64,000 nucleotides of DNA, from positions 155,463 through 219,462 of the forward strand of contig LAKY01000058.1 of the NCBI GenBank assembly GCA_000987045.1. The letters are read 5' to 3'. Below are positions 33,072 to 41,679 of this stretch, in pieces; within the stretch, counting starts at the first letter, position 1, and every line of letters starts with the position of its first letter. The notes under the pieces are model-generated. The model made no database searches and was not told where the DNA came from. It saw only the letters and a list, made by a program, of their open reading frames with translations. The translations under genes and the position numbers were made by a program. Source of the stretch: Clostridiales bacterium PH28_bin88. Lineage in GTDB: Bacteria > Bacillota > PH28-bin88.

Positions 33072-33812
33072 TTAAATCACCAGCCCGCCGTCCACCTGGA
33101 GCACCACGCCGTTGACGAAGCTGCTCTCGTCAGAGGCCAGGTACAGGTAGGCGTTGGCGATGTCCGCCGGGTAGCCCCAGCGGCCCAGCGGGGTCTTCTC
33201 CTTCATCAGGTCCAGCACCTTCTGGGGTACCATGGCGGTCATGTCGGTGATGATAAAGCCGGGAGCCACGGCGTTGACCCGGATACCCTTTTTGCCCAGT
33301 TCCTTGGCCCAGCTTTTGGTCATGGCGATGACCCCGCCCTTGGTGGCGGCGTAGTTAGTCTGGCCCACGTTGCCGTACACGCCCACCACGGAGGAAGCGT
33401 TGATGATGCTGCCGCTGCCCTGCTCCATCATCACCGGCGCCACCGCCTGGGTGCAGTTGAACACCCCTTTCAGGTTCACCGCGATGACCTTATCCCACTG
33501 CTCCTCGGTCATCCTGGTCAGGAAAGCGTCGGCGGTGATGCCGGCGTTGTTGACCAGCACGTCGATACGCCCGAATTGCGCCATGGCGCCGTCCACCATG
33601 GCCTGCACGCCGGCGCGGCTGGTCACGTCCACCTGGAAGAAAAGCGCGCCGGTCAGTTCCCTCAACTCACCGGCCGTGGCCTCTCCCGCCTGCGCGTCGA
33701 AGTCGCAGATGACCACCTGGGCCCCTTCCCGGGCGAACAGGAGCGCCGTATCCTTGCCGATGCCCCTGGCGCCGCCGGTGATGACAGCCACCTTGTCTTT
33801 CAGTCTCAACAT
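33072..33812 (-). CDS. fabG: FabG-like 3-oxoacyl reductase (SDR)
   Basis: This 246-residue classical short-chain dehydrogenase has the cofactor motif TGGARGIGK, NNAG (VLVNNAGITADAF), catalytic Ser in NASSVVGVYG and YxxxK in YAATKGG. ATG at 33812 follows AAAGGAGAG and overlaps the livM stop by one nucleotide, so it is translationally tied to the transporter. Rather than fatty-acid synthesis, the setting (KASIII-like, CoA-transferase, ABC importer) suggests a 3-oxoacyl-CoA/3-hydroxyacyl-CoA step of a catabolic route; this is inference. Confidence 0.92.
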   Translation of the reverse strand: MLRLKDKVAVITGGARGIGKDTALLFAREGAQVVICDFDAQAGEATAGELRELTGALFFQVDVTSRAGVQAMVDGAMAQFGRIDVLVNNAGITADAFLTRMTEEQWDKVIAVNLKGVFNCTQAVAPVMMEQGSGSIINASSVVGVYGNVGQTNYAATKGGVIAMTKSWAKELGKKGIRVNAVAPGFIITDMTAMVPQKVLDLMKEKTPLGRWGYPADIANAYLYLASDESSFVNGVVLQVDGGLVI

Positions 33813-34840
33813 CAATCTCTCCTTTCGGGTGCGAAGGTTTCCGCGGTCCGGGCGGATACCCGCCGCCAGGTTCCCACGATACCCGCCGGCATGAACAGCA
33901 CGATCATGATATACAGCAGGCCGAAGATGATGTACCACCGCTCGAAAAGGGGGTGCACCCCGGCCAGGTTTGAGAGACCCTCCCGGGCCAGGTGGATGAC
34001 TCCTGAACCCACCAGGGCGCCGTACAGGGTGCCGGTGCCGCCGATAATGGTCATCAGGAGGGCGTCGATAGTTTTTTCCACCGACATCACCCCGGTGCTG
34101 ACAAAGCGCATGTACAGGGCGTAGGCGATGCCGGCCAGGCTGGCCACCACCCCGGCCACCACGGTAGAAATGAGCTTGAAGCGCAGCACGTCGTATCCCA
34201 GGCCCTCGGCCCGCCGTTCGTTCTCCCGGATGGCCACCAGCACCCGGCCGGCGGGGGAGTTGATAAAGCGCTGCAAGAGCAAGAGGGCCGCCACCATGAA
34301 CGCCAGCGCCACATAGTAGTAGACCAGCCGGTCCTGCAAGAAGGGTGGAACCCGGAAACTGAAACCGTCCGCCCCGTAGGTGACGCCGCGCCACTTTTCG
34401 GCGATGATGAAAAACAGCTCGGCAAAGGCCAGGGTGATCATGGCGTAGTAGACGTCTTTCAGCCTGAGGGAGAGGTAGCCGATGACGAGCGAGAGCAGTA
34501 CCGCGAAGACCAGGGTCCCGGCCACCGCCAGGGCCAGCCACCCGAGGGTGGGCTGGGTGTTGCGGATAATCAGTCCCACCGCGTACGCGCCGGCGCCGAA
34601 AAACATGGCGTGGCCGAAGGAAACGATGCCGGTGTAACCCAGGAGGATATCATAGCTCATGGCAAAGACGCCCATGATGTAGATCTGGGTCAGGAGGTTG
34701 AGGGTTGCCCGGGATTCCGTCAGCGCCGGGACCGCCGCCAGGGCCAGCAGCAACGCCCAGCGGGCACACATCGCCCGCTTTGCCACCCGCCCGGCGCCCG
34801 CCTTACCGGAGATGTACGACCGGATTCTTACCTGCTGCAC
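33812..34840 (-). CDS. livM: branched-chain-type ABC transporter permease LivM
   Basis: This 342-residue polytopic permease has the LivM landmarks YDILLGYTGIVSFGHAMFFG, FRYGAD-like TYGADGFSF, the cytoplasmic loop AIRENERRAEGLGYDVLRFK and GGTGTLYGALVGSGVIHL. GTG at 34840 follows GGAGGGTG. It pairs with LivH. Family members move branched-chain amino acids, but also amides and aromatic or short organic acids, so substrate should be judged from the enzyme genes alongside. Confidence 0.92.
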   Translation of the reverse strand: MQQVRIRSYISGKAGAGRVAKRAMCARWALLLALAAVPALTESRATLNLLTQIYIMGVFAMSYDILLGYTGIVSFGHAMFFGAGAYAVGLIIRNTQPTLGWLALAVAGTLVFAVLLSLVIGYLSLRLKDVYYAMITLAFAELFFIIAEKWRGVTYGADGFSFRVPPFLQDRLVYYYVALAFMVAALLLLQRFINSPAGRVLVAIRENERRAEGLGYDVLRFKLISTVVAGVVASLAGIAYALYMRFVSTGVMSVEKTIDALLMTIIGGTGTLYGALVGSGVIHLAREGLSNLAGVHPLFERWYIIFGLLYIMIVLFMPAGIVGTWRRVSARTAETFAPERRD

Positions 34841-34844
34841 ATGC

Positions 34845-35705
34845 TCACCCTCCCATCCCGAACAGTCCCCGGGGCTTCACCAGCAAGACCGCCGCCATCA
34901 GCAGCACGTTCACCGCCAGGGAAGCGTCCGGGTAGAACCAGGCGGTATAACTCCCCGCCAGCCCTACCAGCACGCTGCCCAGGGCGGACCCGACAAAACT
35001 CCCCAGTCCCCCGATCACCACCACGATAAAGGCCAGCATCTGGTAGTCCAGGCCCATGCCGGGGTTCACCGAGCCCAGGGCCGGGCCGATCATCACCCCG
35101 CCCAGGGCCGCCAGGGCGGCGCCGGCCATGAACACCAGCAGGAAGACGCGCCGGATATTGATCCCCAGGGCCTGTACCATTTCCGCGTCCTGCACGCCGG
35201 CCCGCACGATCATCCCCACCCGGGTGCGGGTGATGACCATATGCACCGCCGTGGCCACCACCAGCCCTACCAGAATGGTAAATACCCGGTATTTCACCAC
35301 CACCACTCCGCCCAGTTCCCAGCTCCCGGCCAAGAGCGGCGGCACCGGCACGGCCACGATGTTGGGCCCCCAGACCGCCTTCACCAGTTCCGCCATCACC
35401 AGCATCACGCCGGTGGTTACCAGGATCTGCGCCACGTGGTTGCCGTACACCCGGCGGACGGTCAGTGCCTCCACCGCTCCGCCGGCCGCCGCGCCCGCCG
35501 CCATGCCCGTGAGGATGGCCAGGGCGAAACTCCCGGTCCGGGCGTACACCCACACGCCGGTGTAGGCGCCCCACATGAACAAGGTGCCGTGGGCGAAGTT
35601 CAACACCCCCATCAGGCCGAAGATCAGGGAAAGCCCGGAGGCGATCAGAAAGATCATCATCCCCGTGGACAGGCCGCTCAAGGTCAGGTTCACAAGTACA
35701 TCCAC
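34845..35705 (-). CDS. livH: branched-chain-type ABC transporter permease LivH
   Basis: This 286-residue permease has the LivH segments LSGLSTGMMIFLIASGLSLIFGLMGVLNFAHG (read as consecutive blocks), the TLTVRR-like ALTVRRVYGN loop, QMLAFIVVVIGGLGSF and a C-terminal KPRGLFG motif typical for the family. GTG at 35705 follows GAGGTG. It is 4 bp from livM and 7 bp from livF. Confidence 0.93.
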   Translation of the reverse strand: MDVLVNLTLSGLSTGMMIFLIASGLSLIFGLMGVLNFAHGTLFMWGAYTGVWVYARTGSFALAILTGMAAGAAAGGAVEALTVRRVYGNHVAQILVTTGVMLVMAELVKAVWGPNIVAVPVPPLLAGSWELGGVVVVKYRVFTILVGLVVATAVHMVITRTRVGMIVRAGVQDAEMVQALGINIRRVFLLVFMAGAALAALGGVMIGPALGSVNPGMGLDYQMLAFIVVVIGGLGSFVGSALGSVLVGLAGSYTAWFYPDASLAVNVLLMAAVLLVKPRGLFGMGG

Positions 35706-35712
35706 CGCTATT

Positions 35713-36441
35713 TCACCTCCGCGCCGCCGCGCCGTTTTTGGCGCCGATGCCCAGGTAGCGCAGCTGCATCTCCTTGTCTGTCACCAGTTCCCGCATGGCG
35801 CCGTGGCGGACGGTATGACCGTCGTCCAGGATGTAGTACCGGTCCCCCACCGCCGAGGCCAGGGCGAAGTTCTGTTCCACCAGCACCACGGTGGTGCGCC
35901 GCTTGATCTCCCGGATAGCCTCCGCCAGCTTGCCCACGATGATCGGGGCCAGTCCCTTGCTGGGTTCGTCCACCAGCAGCAGGCGGTTGTCATTCACCAG
36001 CGCCCGCCCGATGGCCAGCATCTGTTTCTGGCCCCCGCTCAGGCTGCCCCCCTTTTGCCCCAGCTTGCCCCCCAGGTCGGGGAAGAGGTCCAGCACGAAC
36101 TCCAGCCGGCGGAAGGTGTCCGCGTCGTTTTTCCGCATGGCGATGCGCAGGTTCTCGTCCACCGTCAGGTCGGCAAAGATGCCCTGGTCTTCCGGCACGA
36201 ACCCGATGCCCTTGCGGGCGATTTCATAGGGCGGCAGGCCGCTAATCTTCCGGCCCATGAATTCTATCTCTCCCCGGGAGGGCGGCGCCAGCCCCATGAT
36301 GGACCGCAGGGTGGTGGTCTTGCCCGCCCCGTTGCGGCCCAGGATGACCGTGACCTGTTCCTCGGGGACCTCCATGTTCACGTCCTGCAGGATGTGAAAC
36401 TGTCCGATAAAGGTCTGCATTCCCGTAACTCGTAATAGCAT
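35713..36441 (-). CDS. livF: branched-chain-type ABC transporter ATPase LivF
   Basis: This 242-residue ATPase has Walker A GRNGAGKTT, signature LSGGQKQM and Walker B LLLVDEPSKGLAP, with the switch region VLVEQNFALA. It lacks the longer loops of LivG and has the short LivF ending. Its ATG overlaps the stop of livG. The IPEDQGIF-like segment (FVPEDQGIFADLTVDENL) is characteristic of LivF proteins. Confidence 0.94.
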   Translation of the reverse strand: MLLRVTGMQTFIGQFHILQDVNMEVPEEQVTVILGRNGAGKTTTLRSIMGLAPPSRGEIEFMGRKISGLPPYEIARKGIGFVPEDQGIFADLTVDENLRIAMRKNDADTFRRLEFVLDLFPDLGGKLGQKGGSLSGGQKQMLAIGRALVNDNRLLLVDEPSKGLAPIIVGKLAEAIREIKRRTTVVLVEQNFALASAVGDRYYILDDGHTVRHGAMRELVTDKEMQLRYLGIGAKNGAAARR

Positions 36442-37196
36442 CAGGCCATCCCTCCCAGGTAGGCGGATTGCACCTGCTGGTTTTGCATGATGTCCTCCGG
36501 GGGTCCCTTGGCCAGCAGCCGGCCGTTGAACAGCACCGCGATCTCGTCCGACAGGGACAGCACCATATCCATTTTATGCTCCACCAGCAGGATGGTCTTG
36601 TCCCCCGCCGTCTTGACGCGAGCCAGGAGGTCCAGGATGGCCGGCACCTCTTCCACCGCCATGCCGGCGGTGGGTTCGTCCAGCAGCAGCACTTCCGTCT
36701 CCAGGGCCAGCAGGATGGCCAGTTCCAGCTTCCTTTTCTCCCCATGGGCCAGGTTGGCCGCCGGCTGCGCCGCCTTCTCCCCCAGGCCCACCACCTCCAG
36801 GAGTCCCATGGCCCTTTCCTCGAATTCCAGGTAGTCCCGGTAGTGCCTGAAAAGGTTGTAGTGCACCCCCGCCCGGGCCTGCGCCGCCAGGCGGACGTTT
36901 TCCAGTACCGCCAGGCGGGGAAACACGTTGGTAATCTGGAAGGACCGTCCCATGCCCATGCGGGTGCGGTAGTGGGGCGGCAGGCCGGTCACGTCTTTCC
37001 CCCGGTAAAACACCCTCCCGGCGGTGGGTTTCAGCTGACCGCTGAGCAGGTTGAAAAAGGTGGTCTTGCCCGCCCCGTTGGGCCCGATGATGGAGGTCAG
37101 CGTACGGGGCCGGATCTCCAGGGAAACCCGGTCCACCGCCCTGTGGCCGCCGAACGTCATGGTCACTTCTCTGGTCTCGATAATGGGATGGTCCAT
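36441..37196 (-). CDS. livG: branched-chain-type ABC transporter ATPase LivG
   Basis: This 251-residue ATPase has Walker A GPNGAGKTT, the signature-region variant ANLAHGEKRKLELA and Walker B VLLLDEPTAGM, plus VEHKMDMVL. The signature LAHGEKR instead of LSGGQ/LSYGQQR is a mild deviation that is common in this subfamily. GGAGGAGGAG precedes its ATG. The gap to livK upstream contains TCACTAG-type heptamers. Confidence 0.94.
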   Translation of the reverse strand: MDHPIIETREVTMTFGGHRAVDRVSLEIRPRTLTSIIGPNGAGKTTFFNLLSGQLKPTAGRVFYRGKDVTGLPPHYRTRMGMGRSFQITNVFPRLAVLENVRLAAQARAGVHYNLFRHYRDYLEFEERAMGLLEVVGLGEKAAQPAANLAHGEKRKLELAILLALETEVLLLDEPTAGMAVEEVPAILDLLARVKTAGDKTILLVEHKMDMVLSLSDEIAVLFNGRLLAKGPPEDIMQNQQVQSAYLGGMA

Positions 37197-37226
37197 AGTC
37201 TCCTCCTCCAGTCACCAGTCACTAAC

Positions 37227-38453
37227 CTACCGCTTATTCTGGATGGGCGGGGCGGTCTCCTCGGGAGTCATCTCCCGCAGCAGTACCGGCACCGGCCAGT
37301 CCACGCCCTCTTTTTTCTCCAGCTTGATGGCATACAGCGCCTGCAGCGCCTGGTGGTCCTCCTTGCGGAAGGTCATCTTGCCCTTGGGCGTGTCGAAAGT
37401 CATACCCTCCATGGCGCTGATGAGTTTTTCCGTATCGGTGTCGCCCCCGGTTTTCTCCAGGGCCTGCACGATGGCCATGGCCGCGGCCATCCCGCCGGCG
37501 GTGAAGAGGTCGGGCGGCTCGCTGTACTTCTTCTTGTGCTCAGCCACCAGCCAGTCGTTGACCGCGGTCTTGGGCAGTTCGTAGTAGTAGACGCTGAATC
37601 CTTCCATGCCTACCACGTTCCACATGGTCTTCAGGGCGGCGATGTCCGGCGCGCCGGTGGACAGCTTGATGCCCTTCTCAGGCAGTTTCATGTCCGAGAT
37701 CTGCTGCCAGGGGGTGTTGGCCCCGGCCCAGATGACGAACAGGTAGTCCGGCTTGGCGCTGATGACGCGCTGGATATGGGCGGTAAAGTCGGTAGCCTTG
37801 GCGTCCGGGAACTCCTCCAGCACGATCCGCGCTCCCAGTTTCTCCGCCGCGGCCTTGAAGGCCTTGGCCCCGTCGCGCCCGAAGGCGTAGTCAGGCGCCA
37901 GGATGGCGATCTTAACTCCCGGCCCCGCGATGGCCGCCGCTCCCGCCACCGCGTCCTGGGAAGAGTTGCGGCCGGTGCGGAAAATGTACCGGTTCCACTG
38001 GGCGCCGGTAATGGCGTCGGCCACCGCCGGCTCCACCACCATCACCCGCTTGTACTCCTCCGCCAGGGGCAGGATGGCCAAGGCGTCGGCGGAACTGGCG
38101 CTGCCCACCAGCACGTCCACCTTGTCCTCTTCCAGGAGTTTCAGGGCCTTCTGCTTGGCCACTTCCGGCTTGGTCTCGGTGTCCTGGATGATCACCTTGA
38201 TAGGCCGCCCGGCTACCTCACCGGTGCCCTTGGTGGCGTACTGGATGCCCAGTTCAAAACCGCGCAGGTTCTGCTTGCCGTACGCCTCCAGCGCACCCGT
38301 CTGCGAGGTGGCGATGCCGATCTTGATGGGTTCTTTCGGCTGTTGAGCCTGCTGCTGTTCAGGAGCGGGCGACTTGCCCCCGCACCCCGCCACCGTCACC
38401 AGCGCCAGGACCAGGAGCATCGCCAGCATTCCACGACTGACAAACCTTAACAA
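37227..38453 (-). CDS. livK: branched-chain-type ABC transporter substrate-binding lipoprotein LivK
   Basis: This periplasmic-binding-protein-like lipoprotein of about 408 residues has a signal ending in the lipobox VAGCGG, then KEPIKIGIATSQTGALEAYGKQ, the typical opening of Leu/Ile/Val-type binding proteins. AILAPDYAFGRDGAKAFKAA and KPDYLFVIWAGANTP are further landmarks. TTG at 38453 behind AAGGAGGGG is favoured over a GTG at 38501. The bound ligand is not predictable; the adjoining CoA-transferase and KASIII-like genes point to a carboxylic acid. Confidence 0.92.
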   Translation of the reverse strand: MLRFVSRGMLAMLLVLALVTVAGCGGKSPAPEQQQAQQPKEPIKIGIATSQTGALEAYGKQNLRGFELGIQYATKGTGEVAGRPIKVIIQDTETKPEVAKQKALKLLEEDKVDVLVGSASSADALAILPLAEEYKRVMVVEPAVADAITGAQWNRYIFRTGRNSSQDAVAGAAAIAGPGVKIAILAPDYAFGRDGAKAFKAAAEKLGARIVLEEFPDAKATDFTAHIQRVISAKPDYLFVIWAGANTPWQQISDMKLPEKGIKLSTGAPDIAALKTMWNVVGMEGFSVYYYELPKTAVNDWLVAEHKKKYSEPPDLFTAGGMAAAMAIVQALEKTGGDTDTEKLISAMEGMTFDTPKGKMTFRKEDHQALQALYAIKLEKKEGVDWPVPVLLREMTPEETAPPIQNKR

Positions 38454-38577
38454 CGGGATCCCCTCCTTTTTTGGATAGAACGCTCTGGTCTCGTTACCCA
38501 AAATTCTTTCCTCCCTACCCTTTCATTTCCACGCCGTTCTCCCTTTTCCTCCACCTCCCCGCTGGCAGTATTTCCCC

Positions 38578-39912
38578 TTAAAAAGCGACACTCCCGGGTT
38601 GTTCACCGGGTACAGGGAGCGTCAGCCCGTTTTTCACCGCCCCCCGCCGGAGTTCTTCCCTGAAGTCGGGGTGGGCGATGGCGACCAGTTGCCTTACCCG
38701 ATCGGCAATGCTCCGGGCTTTCAGGTGCGCCACGCCGTACTCCGTCACCACGTAGTCCACGTCGGAACGCGTCAGGGTAACCTTGGCCCCCGGCGGGAGT
38801 TCCGGGACGATGGTGGAGACGGCGCCGTTTTTGGCGGTAGAACGCAGGGCAATAATGGACTTCCCGCCTGGGGAGAACTGGGCGCCGGTGGAGGTGTCCA
38901 CCTGCCCGCCCGTACCGCTGTACTGCAGGTGTCCCAGGCTTTCCGAAACCACCTGGCCGGTCAGATCCACCTGCAGGGCGGTGTTGACGCTGACCATCTT
39001 GTAGTTCCGCCCCAGGATGTGCGGGTCGTTGGTCACCCGCCCCTGCTGGAACTCCACCGCCAGGTTCTCGTGGATGAAGTCGTAGAGTTTGCTGGTGCCC
39101 AGGGCGAAATTGCCCACCATTTTCCCCCGCCAGAGGGTTTTCTTCCGCCCGGTGATGACCCCCGCGTGCCACAGGTCCACCATGCCGTCTGTGAACATCT
39201 CGGTATGCACCCCCAGGTCCTGCTTCCCCGTAAGGCACGCGGCAATGGCGTTGGGGATGCCCCCGATCCCTAACTGGATGGTGGAGCCGTCCTCAATGAG
39301 TTCAGCGATGAAGTTCCCGATGGCCATGTCCTCGGACGAGGGTTCCACCGGCGTGATCTCCATCAGCGGCTGCGGGTTCTCCACCACGTAGTCCACCCGG
39401 CTGATGTGCACTATGGTGTCCCCGTAGGTGCGGGGCAGGTTGGGGTTGATCTCCAGCACCACCACCTCGGCGGCGTCGATCAAGGCCTGCTCGTAACCCA
39501 CGCCCAGGGATAGGGAAAAGCAGCCGTGCCGGTCCACCGGGCAGGCGGTGCCCCAAAAAATGCGCGGCGGGTCGTAGAGGGCCTTGCGCCACCCCCAGTC
39601 CCGGCCGTGGGAGGGGATGAGGGAAACGGTGCCCAGGGAGTGGGCCTTCCGCTCGCTGGGGCCGTAAAACCAGCTCTCCAGCAGGAAGTGACCACGCATG
39701 GAGGGGTCCAGAAAGAAGTCATACTCCTTAAGGAGCAGGGCGGAAAACACCCGCACTCCGTAAACCTGGTCCCGCCGGGTGCCCAGGGCGGACAACATCC
39801 CCGGCGGCTCCGCGGCGGCCATGGCCACGCCGATGCTGTCCCCCGTGCGGACCATGGCCACCGCCTCCGGGATGCTGATCAGTTTTCGTTTGTACGCTTC
39901 ACGGACATCCAC
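38578..39912 (-). CDS. acetyl-CoA hydrolase/transferase family CoA-transferase
   Basis: This 444-residue enzyme is of the Cat1/4-hydroxybutyrate CoA-transferase type. It has GIGGIPNAIAACL, the catalytic-glutamate region LGVHTEMFTDGMVDL, and the CoA-loop TGAQFSPGGKSIIALRSTA with a C-terminal VTEYGVAHLKARSIADR signature. It moves CoA from acetyl-CoA or another donor to an imported acid. It lies between the KASIII-like gene and livK in one operon, so it most likely activates the acid brought in by the Liv-type transporter. Exact acyl group unknown. Confidence 0.9.
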   Translation of the reverse strand: MDVREAYKRKLISIPEAVAMVRTGDSIGVAMAAAEPPGMLSALGTRRDQVYGVRVFSALLLKEYDFFLDPSMRGHFLLESWFYGPSERKAHSLGTVSLIPSHGRDWGWRKALYDPPRIFWGTACPVDRHGCFSLSLGVGYEQALIDAAEVVVLEINPNLPRTYGDTIVHISRVDYVVENPQPLMEITPVEPSSEDMAIGNFIAELIEDGSTIQLGIGGIPNAIAACLTGKQDLGVHTEMFTDGMVDLWHAGVITGRKKTLWRGKMVGNFALGTSKLYDFIHENLAVEFQQGRVTNDPHILGRNYKMVSVNTALQVDLTGQVVSESLGHLQYSGTGGQVDTSTGAQFSPGGKSIIALRSTAKNGAVSTIVPELPPGAKVTLTRSDVDYVVTEYGVAHLKARSIADRVRQLVAIAHPDFREELRRGAVKNGLTLPVPGEQPGSVAF

Positions 39913-39931
39913 CGTCTGCCATTCCTCCTCA

Positions 39932-39985
39932 ATTAGTCGTCAGTCAATTCAGTCGTCAGTCGTCGGTCAATACGGTCGTCGGTCG
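39932..39985. repeat. GTCGTCAGTC/GTCGTCGGTC heptamer array
   Basis: Interrupted TCGTCAG/TCGTCGG units span the junction between the CoA-transferase and the KASIII-like gene and run into the 3' end of the latter, so the last codons (TTVLTDD) are encoded by repeat sequence. Confidence 0.65.
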
Positions 39986-41008
39986 ACCGTTTTTGCCCCA
40001 CCGGATGGTGGTGGCCGTCCAGGCATACCCGATCCCCGCGCTGACCATCACTACCAGGGAGCCGTCCCTCACCTGCCCCGAGGCCAGGGCCAGCTCCAGG
40101 GAGAGTACCTGGTCCATCTGGCCCAGGTGGCCGTAATCCTCCAGGTAGATGGCCTGTTCGGGCCGGAGGCCCAGTCTTGACAGGATGTAGTCGTGGGCCG
40201 ACCGCTTCATGTGCAGGATGCAGAGGTAATCGATATCCTCCTGGCTATAACCGCTGGCCGCCACCGATTCCCGGATGACCCGCAGGAAGTTGGGCATGGA
40301 CACCTCTTCCAGCCGGGCCTTCATCCCATCGGGATCAAACACGTCCAGGGTATAAAGCCCCTGGGCCACGTTCTCGGGTGTCATCGGCACCCTGGTCCCC
40401 CCGGCGGTCACCCCAATGCAGTCGGCCAGCGAACCGTCGGTAAGCACCCGGGTGGCCAGCACCTCGTTCTCAGCGAGACCTTTTTTCAAAATCACCGCCG
40501 CGCCGCCCGCCGCCAGGTTGTACATGAAACGCACCCGGGGGTTTTTAAAGTCAATCAGGTCGCCGTTGCGATACCCCCCGGCCAGCAGCACCGTATTGAT
40601 ATCCTGGTTCTGCAGCATCAGGTCCCTGGCCACCTTCAACGCCATCACCATGGTGCCGCAGCGCATCTGCACGTCAAAAGCCCAGGCGTTGTGTGCCCCT
40701 ACCCCTGCCTGCAGTTTGATCCCCGCAGTCATCAGCGGGTGTTCCTTGTATTCCTCACCGATATAGATCACCAGGTCTATTTCCATGGGGTCGCTGCCCG
40801 CTTTGCGGATGGCCTCCCGCGCGGCCCTGATGCCCATCTCGATGGTGTGGTCCTCCGGGCCCGGCACGGGTTTCCGCCTGAACCCCAGCTTCTGCTCGAC
40901 AATCTCCTGGGAGAGCCCGCTCAGGCGGGCGATTTCCGTACTGGAGAGAAAGTGCCGGGGAATGTAGGTCCCCGTGCTCAATATCCCCACCGGTATCTCT
41001 CTGTTCAT
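39956..41008 (-). CDS. KASIII-like (FabH-fold) thiolase-superfamily enzyme, atypical active site
   Basis: This 350-residue FabH-like protein starts PVGILSTGTYIPRHFLS. The nucleophile region VQMRCGTMVMAL places Cys at 117, and a His motif LHMKRSAHDYI at about 266. Where FabH has Asn in YGNTS, this protein has His294 in DYGHLGQMD. That Cys-His-His set differs from canonical KASIII and hints at a different acyl transfer or a non-decarboxylating reaction. ATG at 41008 follows GGAGGCGGAGGG. Its operon partners are a CoA-transferase, a Liv-type importer and a FabG-like reductase, suggesting acyl-CoA catabolism. Confidence 0.82.
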   Translation of the reverse strand: MNREIPVGILSTGTYIPRHFLSSTEIARLSGLSQEIVEQKLGFRRKPVPGPEDHTIEMGIRAAREAIRKAGSDPMEIDLVIYIGEEYKEHPLMTAGIKLQAGVGAHNAWAFDVQMRCGTMVMALKVARDLMLQNQDINTVLLAGGYRNGDLIDFKNPRVRFMYNLAAGGAAVILKKGLAENEVLATRVLTDGSLADCIGVTAGGTRVPMTPENVAQGLYTLDVFDPDGMKARLEEVSMPNFLRVIRESVAASGYSQEDIDYLCILHMKRSAHDYILSRLGLRPEQAIYLEDYGHLGQMDQVLSLELALASGQVRDGSLVVMVSAGIGYAWTATTIRWGKNGRPTTVLTDD

Positions 41009-41044
41009 GCCCTCCGCCTCCATTCGGTCGTCGGAAGTCGGAAT

Positions 41045-41195
41045 CAAGAGGCAGGAAGCAGGAAGCAGGAAGCAGGAAGCAGGAAGCAGGAATAATTGAG
41101 GAGGGAATTACCGAAGCCAATTCCAACAAGCAATCACGCACCTTGCTTCCGGTTTCTTGCTTTCAGGTTTCCGACTTCTGACTTTAAAACGAGCC
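41045..41195. repeat. composite inverted heptamer element, copy 3
   Basis: Left arm: six perfect GCAGGAA heptamers (41051-41092). Centre: hairpin GGAATTACC-GAA-GCCAATTCC (41104-41124). Right arm: CTTGCTTCC and CTTGCTTTC, TTCCGACTTCTGAC units, i.e. the left-arm motif in reverse orientation. It lies upstream of the KASIII-like gene. Confidence 0.75.
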
Positions 41196-41219
41196 ATGCT
41201 CCTTACTGGCGACGTTTCA

Positions 41220-41550
41220 TTACCTGCTTTCTTTCTCTGTCCCGGTTCTTTCGTACCCCTGGAGCTTAGCACCGTGATGCCGTTCAAGCACCTGCCGCAG
41301 CAATGCCGGCAGTTCCTGGATGTCCAGGCAGTGGAAGCAGTCACCGCTCTGGATGTGCCGCATCTGAATGCGCCAGGCACCCTGCCCTTCTCCCGGCTCC
41401 CGGACCACCCGCACCAGGAACGACTCCACCTGTCCTTCCGGGGATAACGCCACGCCCCTCTCCCCCCCCCACCGTCTCCAACCGGTATAACCCCACTTGG
41501 AAGCGCGTAAGCACGTGAGGGCTCTCTTTCCCGGCTGACCCCCAACCCAT
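41220..41550 (-). pseudogene. small HIQSGD-type protein split at a G9 tract
   Basis: Two frames complement each other. From ATG 41550 the first reads SPHVLTRFQVGLYRLETVGG up to a run of nine G (41462-41470). The second, from 41453, reads GQVESFLVRVVREPGEGQGA, WRIQMRHIQSGDCFHCLDIQ, ELPALLRQVL. The second half resembles a small domain with a W-R-x-R-HVQSGE pattern. A one-base change in the G tract would fuse both into about 110 residues. It could be a phase-variable gene, a sequencing error, or a short gene starting at GTG 41453. Confidence 0.5.
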
Positions 41551-41562
41551 TTTCCCTACTTA

Positions 41563-41600
41563 CCAGTCACTAGCCACCAATCACTAGTCACTAGTCACTA
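41563..41600. repeat. TCACTAG heptamer array
   Basis: CCAGTCACTAGCCACCAATC then ACTAGTCACTAGTCACTA: about five 7-bp units. Shorter relatives occur at 37208-37228 and 51868-51920. Confidence 0.65.
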
Positions 41601-41602
41601 AA

Positions 41603-41652
41603 ATAAAAAGCCTGCTCCCCAGGGGTTGTTGTTCACCCCCATGGTAGCAGGT
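41603..41652 (-). terminator. terminator of the STAND-BTAD regulator gene
   Basis: On the minus strand CTGCTACCATGGGGGT pairs with AACCCCTGGGGAGCAG with small interior loops, then CTTTTTATTTT. It starts 28 bp after the stop at 41680. Confidence 0.75.
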
Positions 41653-41679
41653 CAGGGTTACCTGGCAGTTGCAGGCGGG

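Noticed and set aside
33813-34541. Continuous frame making FabG look like a 489-residue fusion
   Set aside because: The first 243 codons overlap livM in another frame and are Arg/Gly/Pro-rich; ATG 33812 with AAAGGAGAG is the real fabG start.
36468-38450. 660-codon plus-strand reading frame
   Set aside because: Antisense to livG and livK, low-complexity composition, no ribosome-binding site or motif.
41045-41100. CRISPR array
   Set aside because: Units are 7 bp in tandem without spacers; no cas genes in the window.
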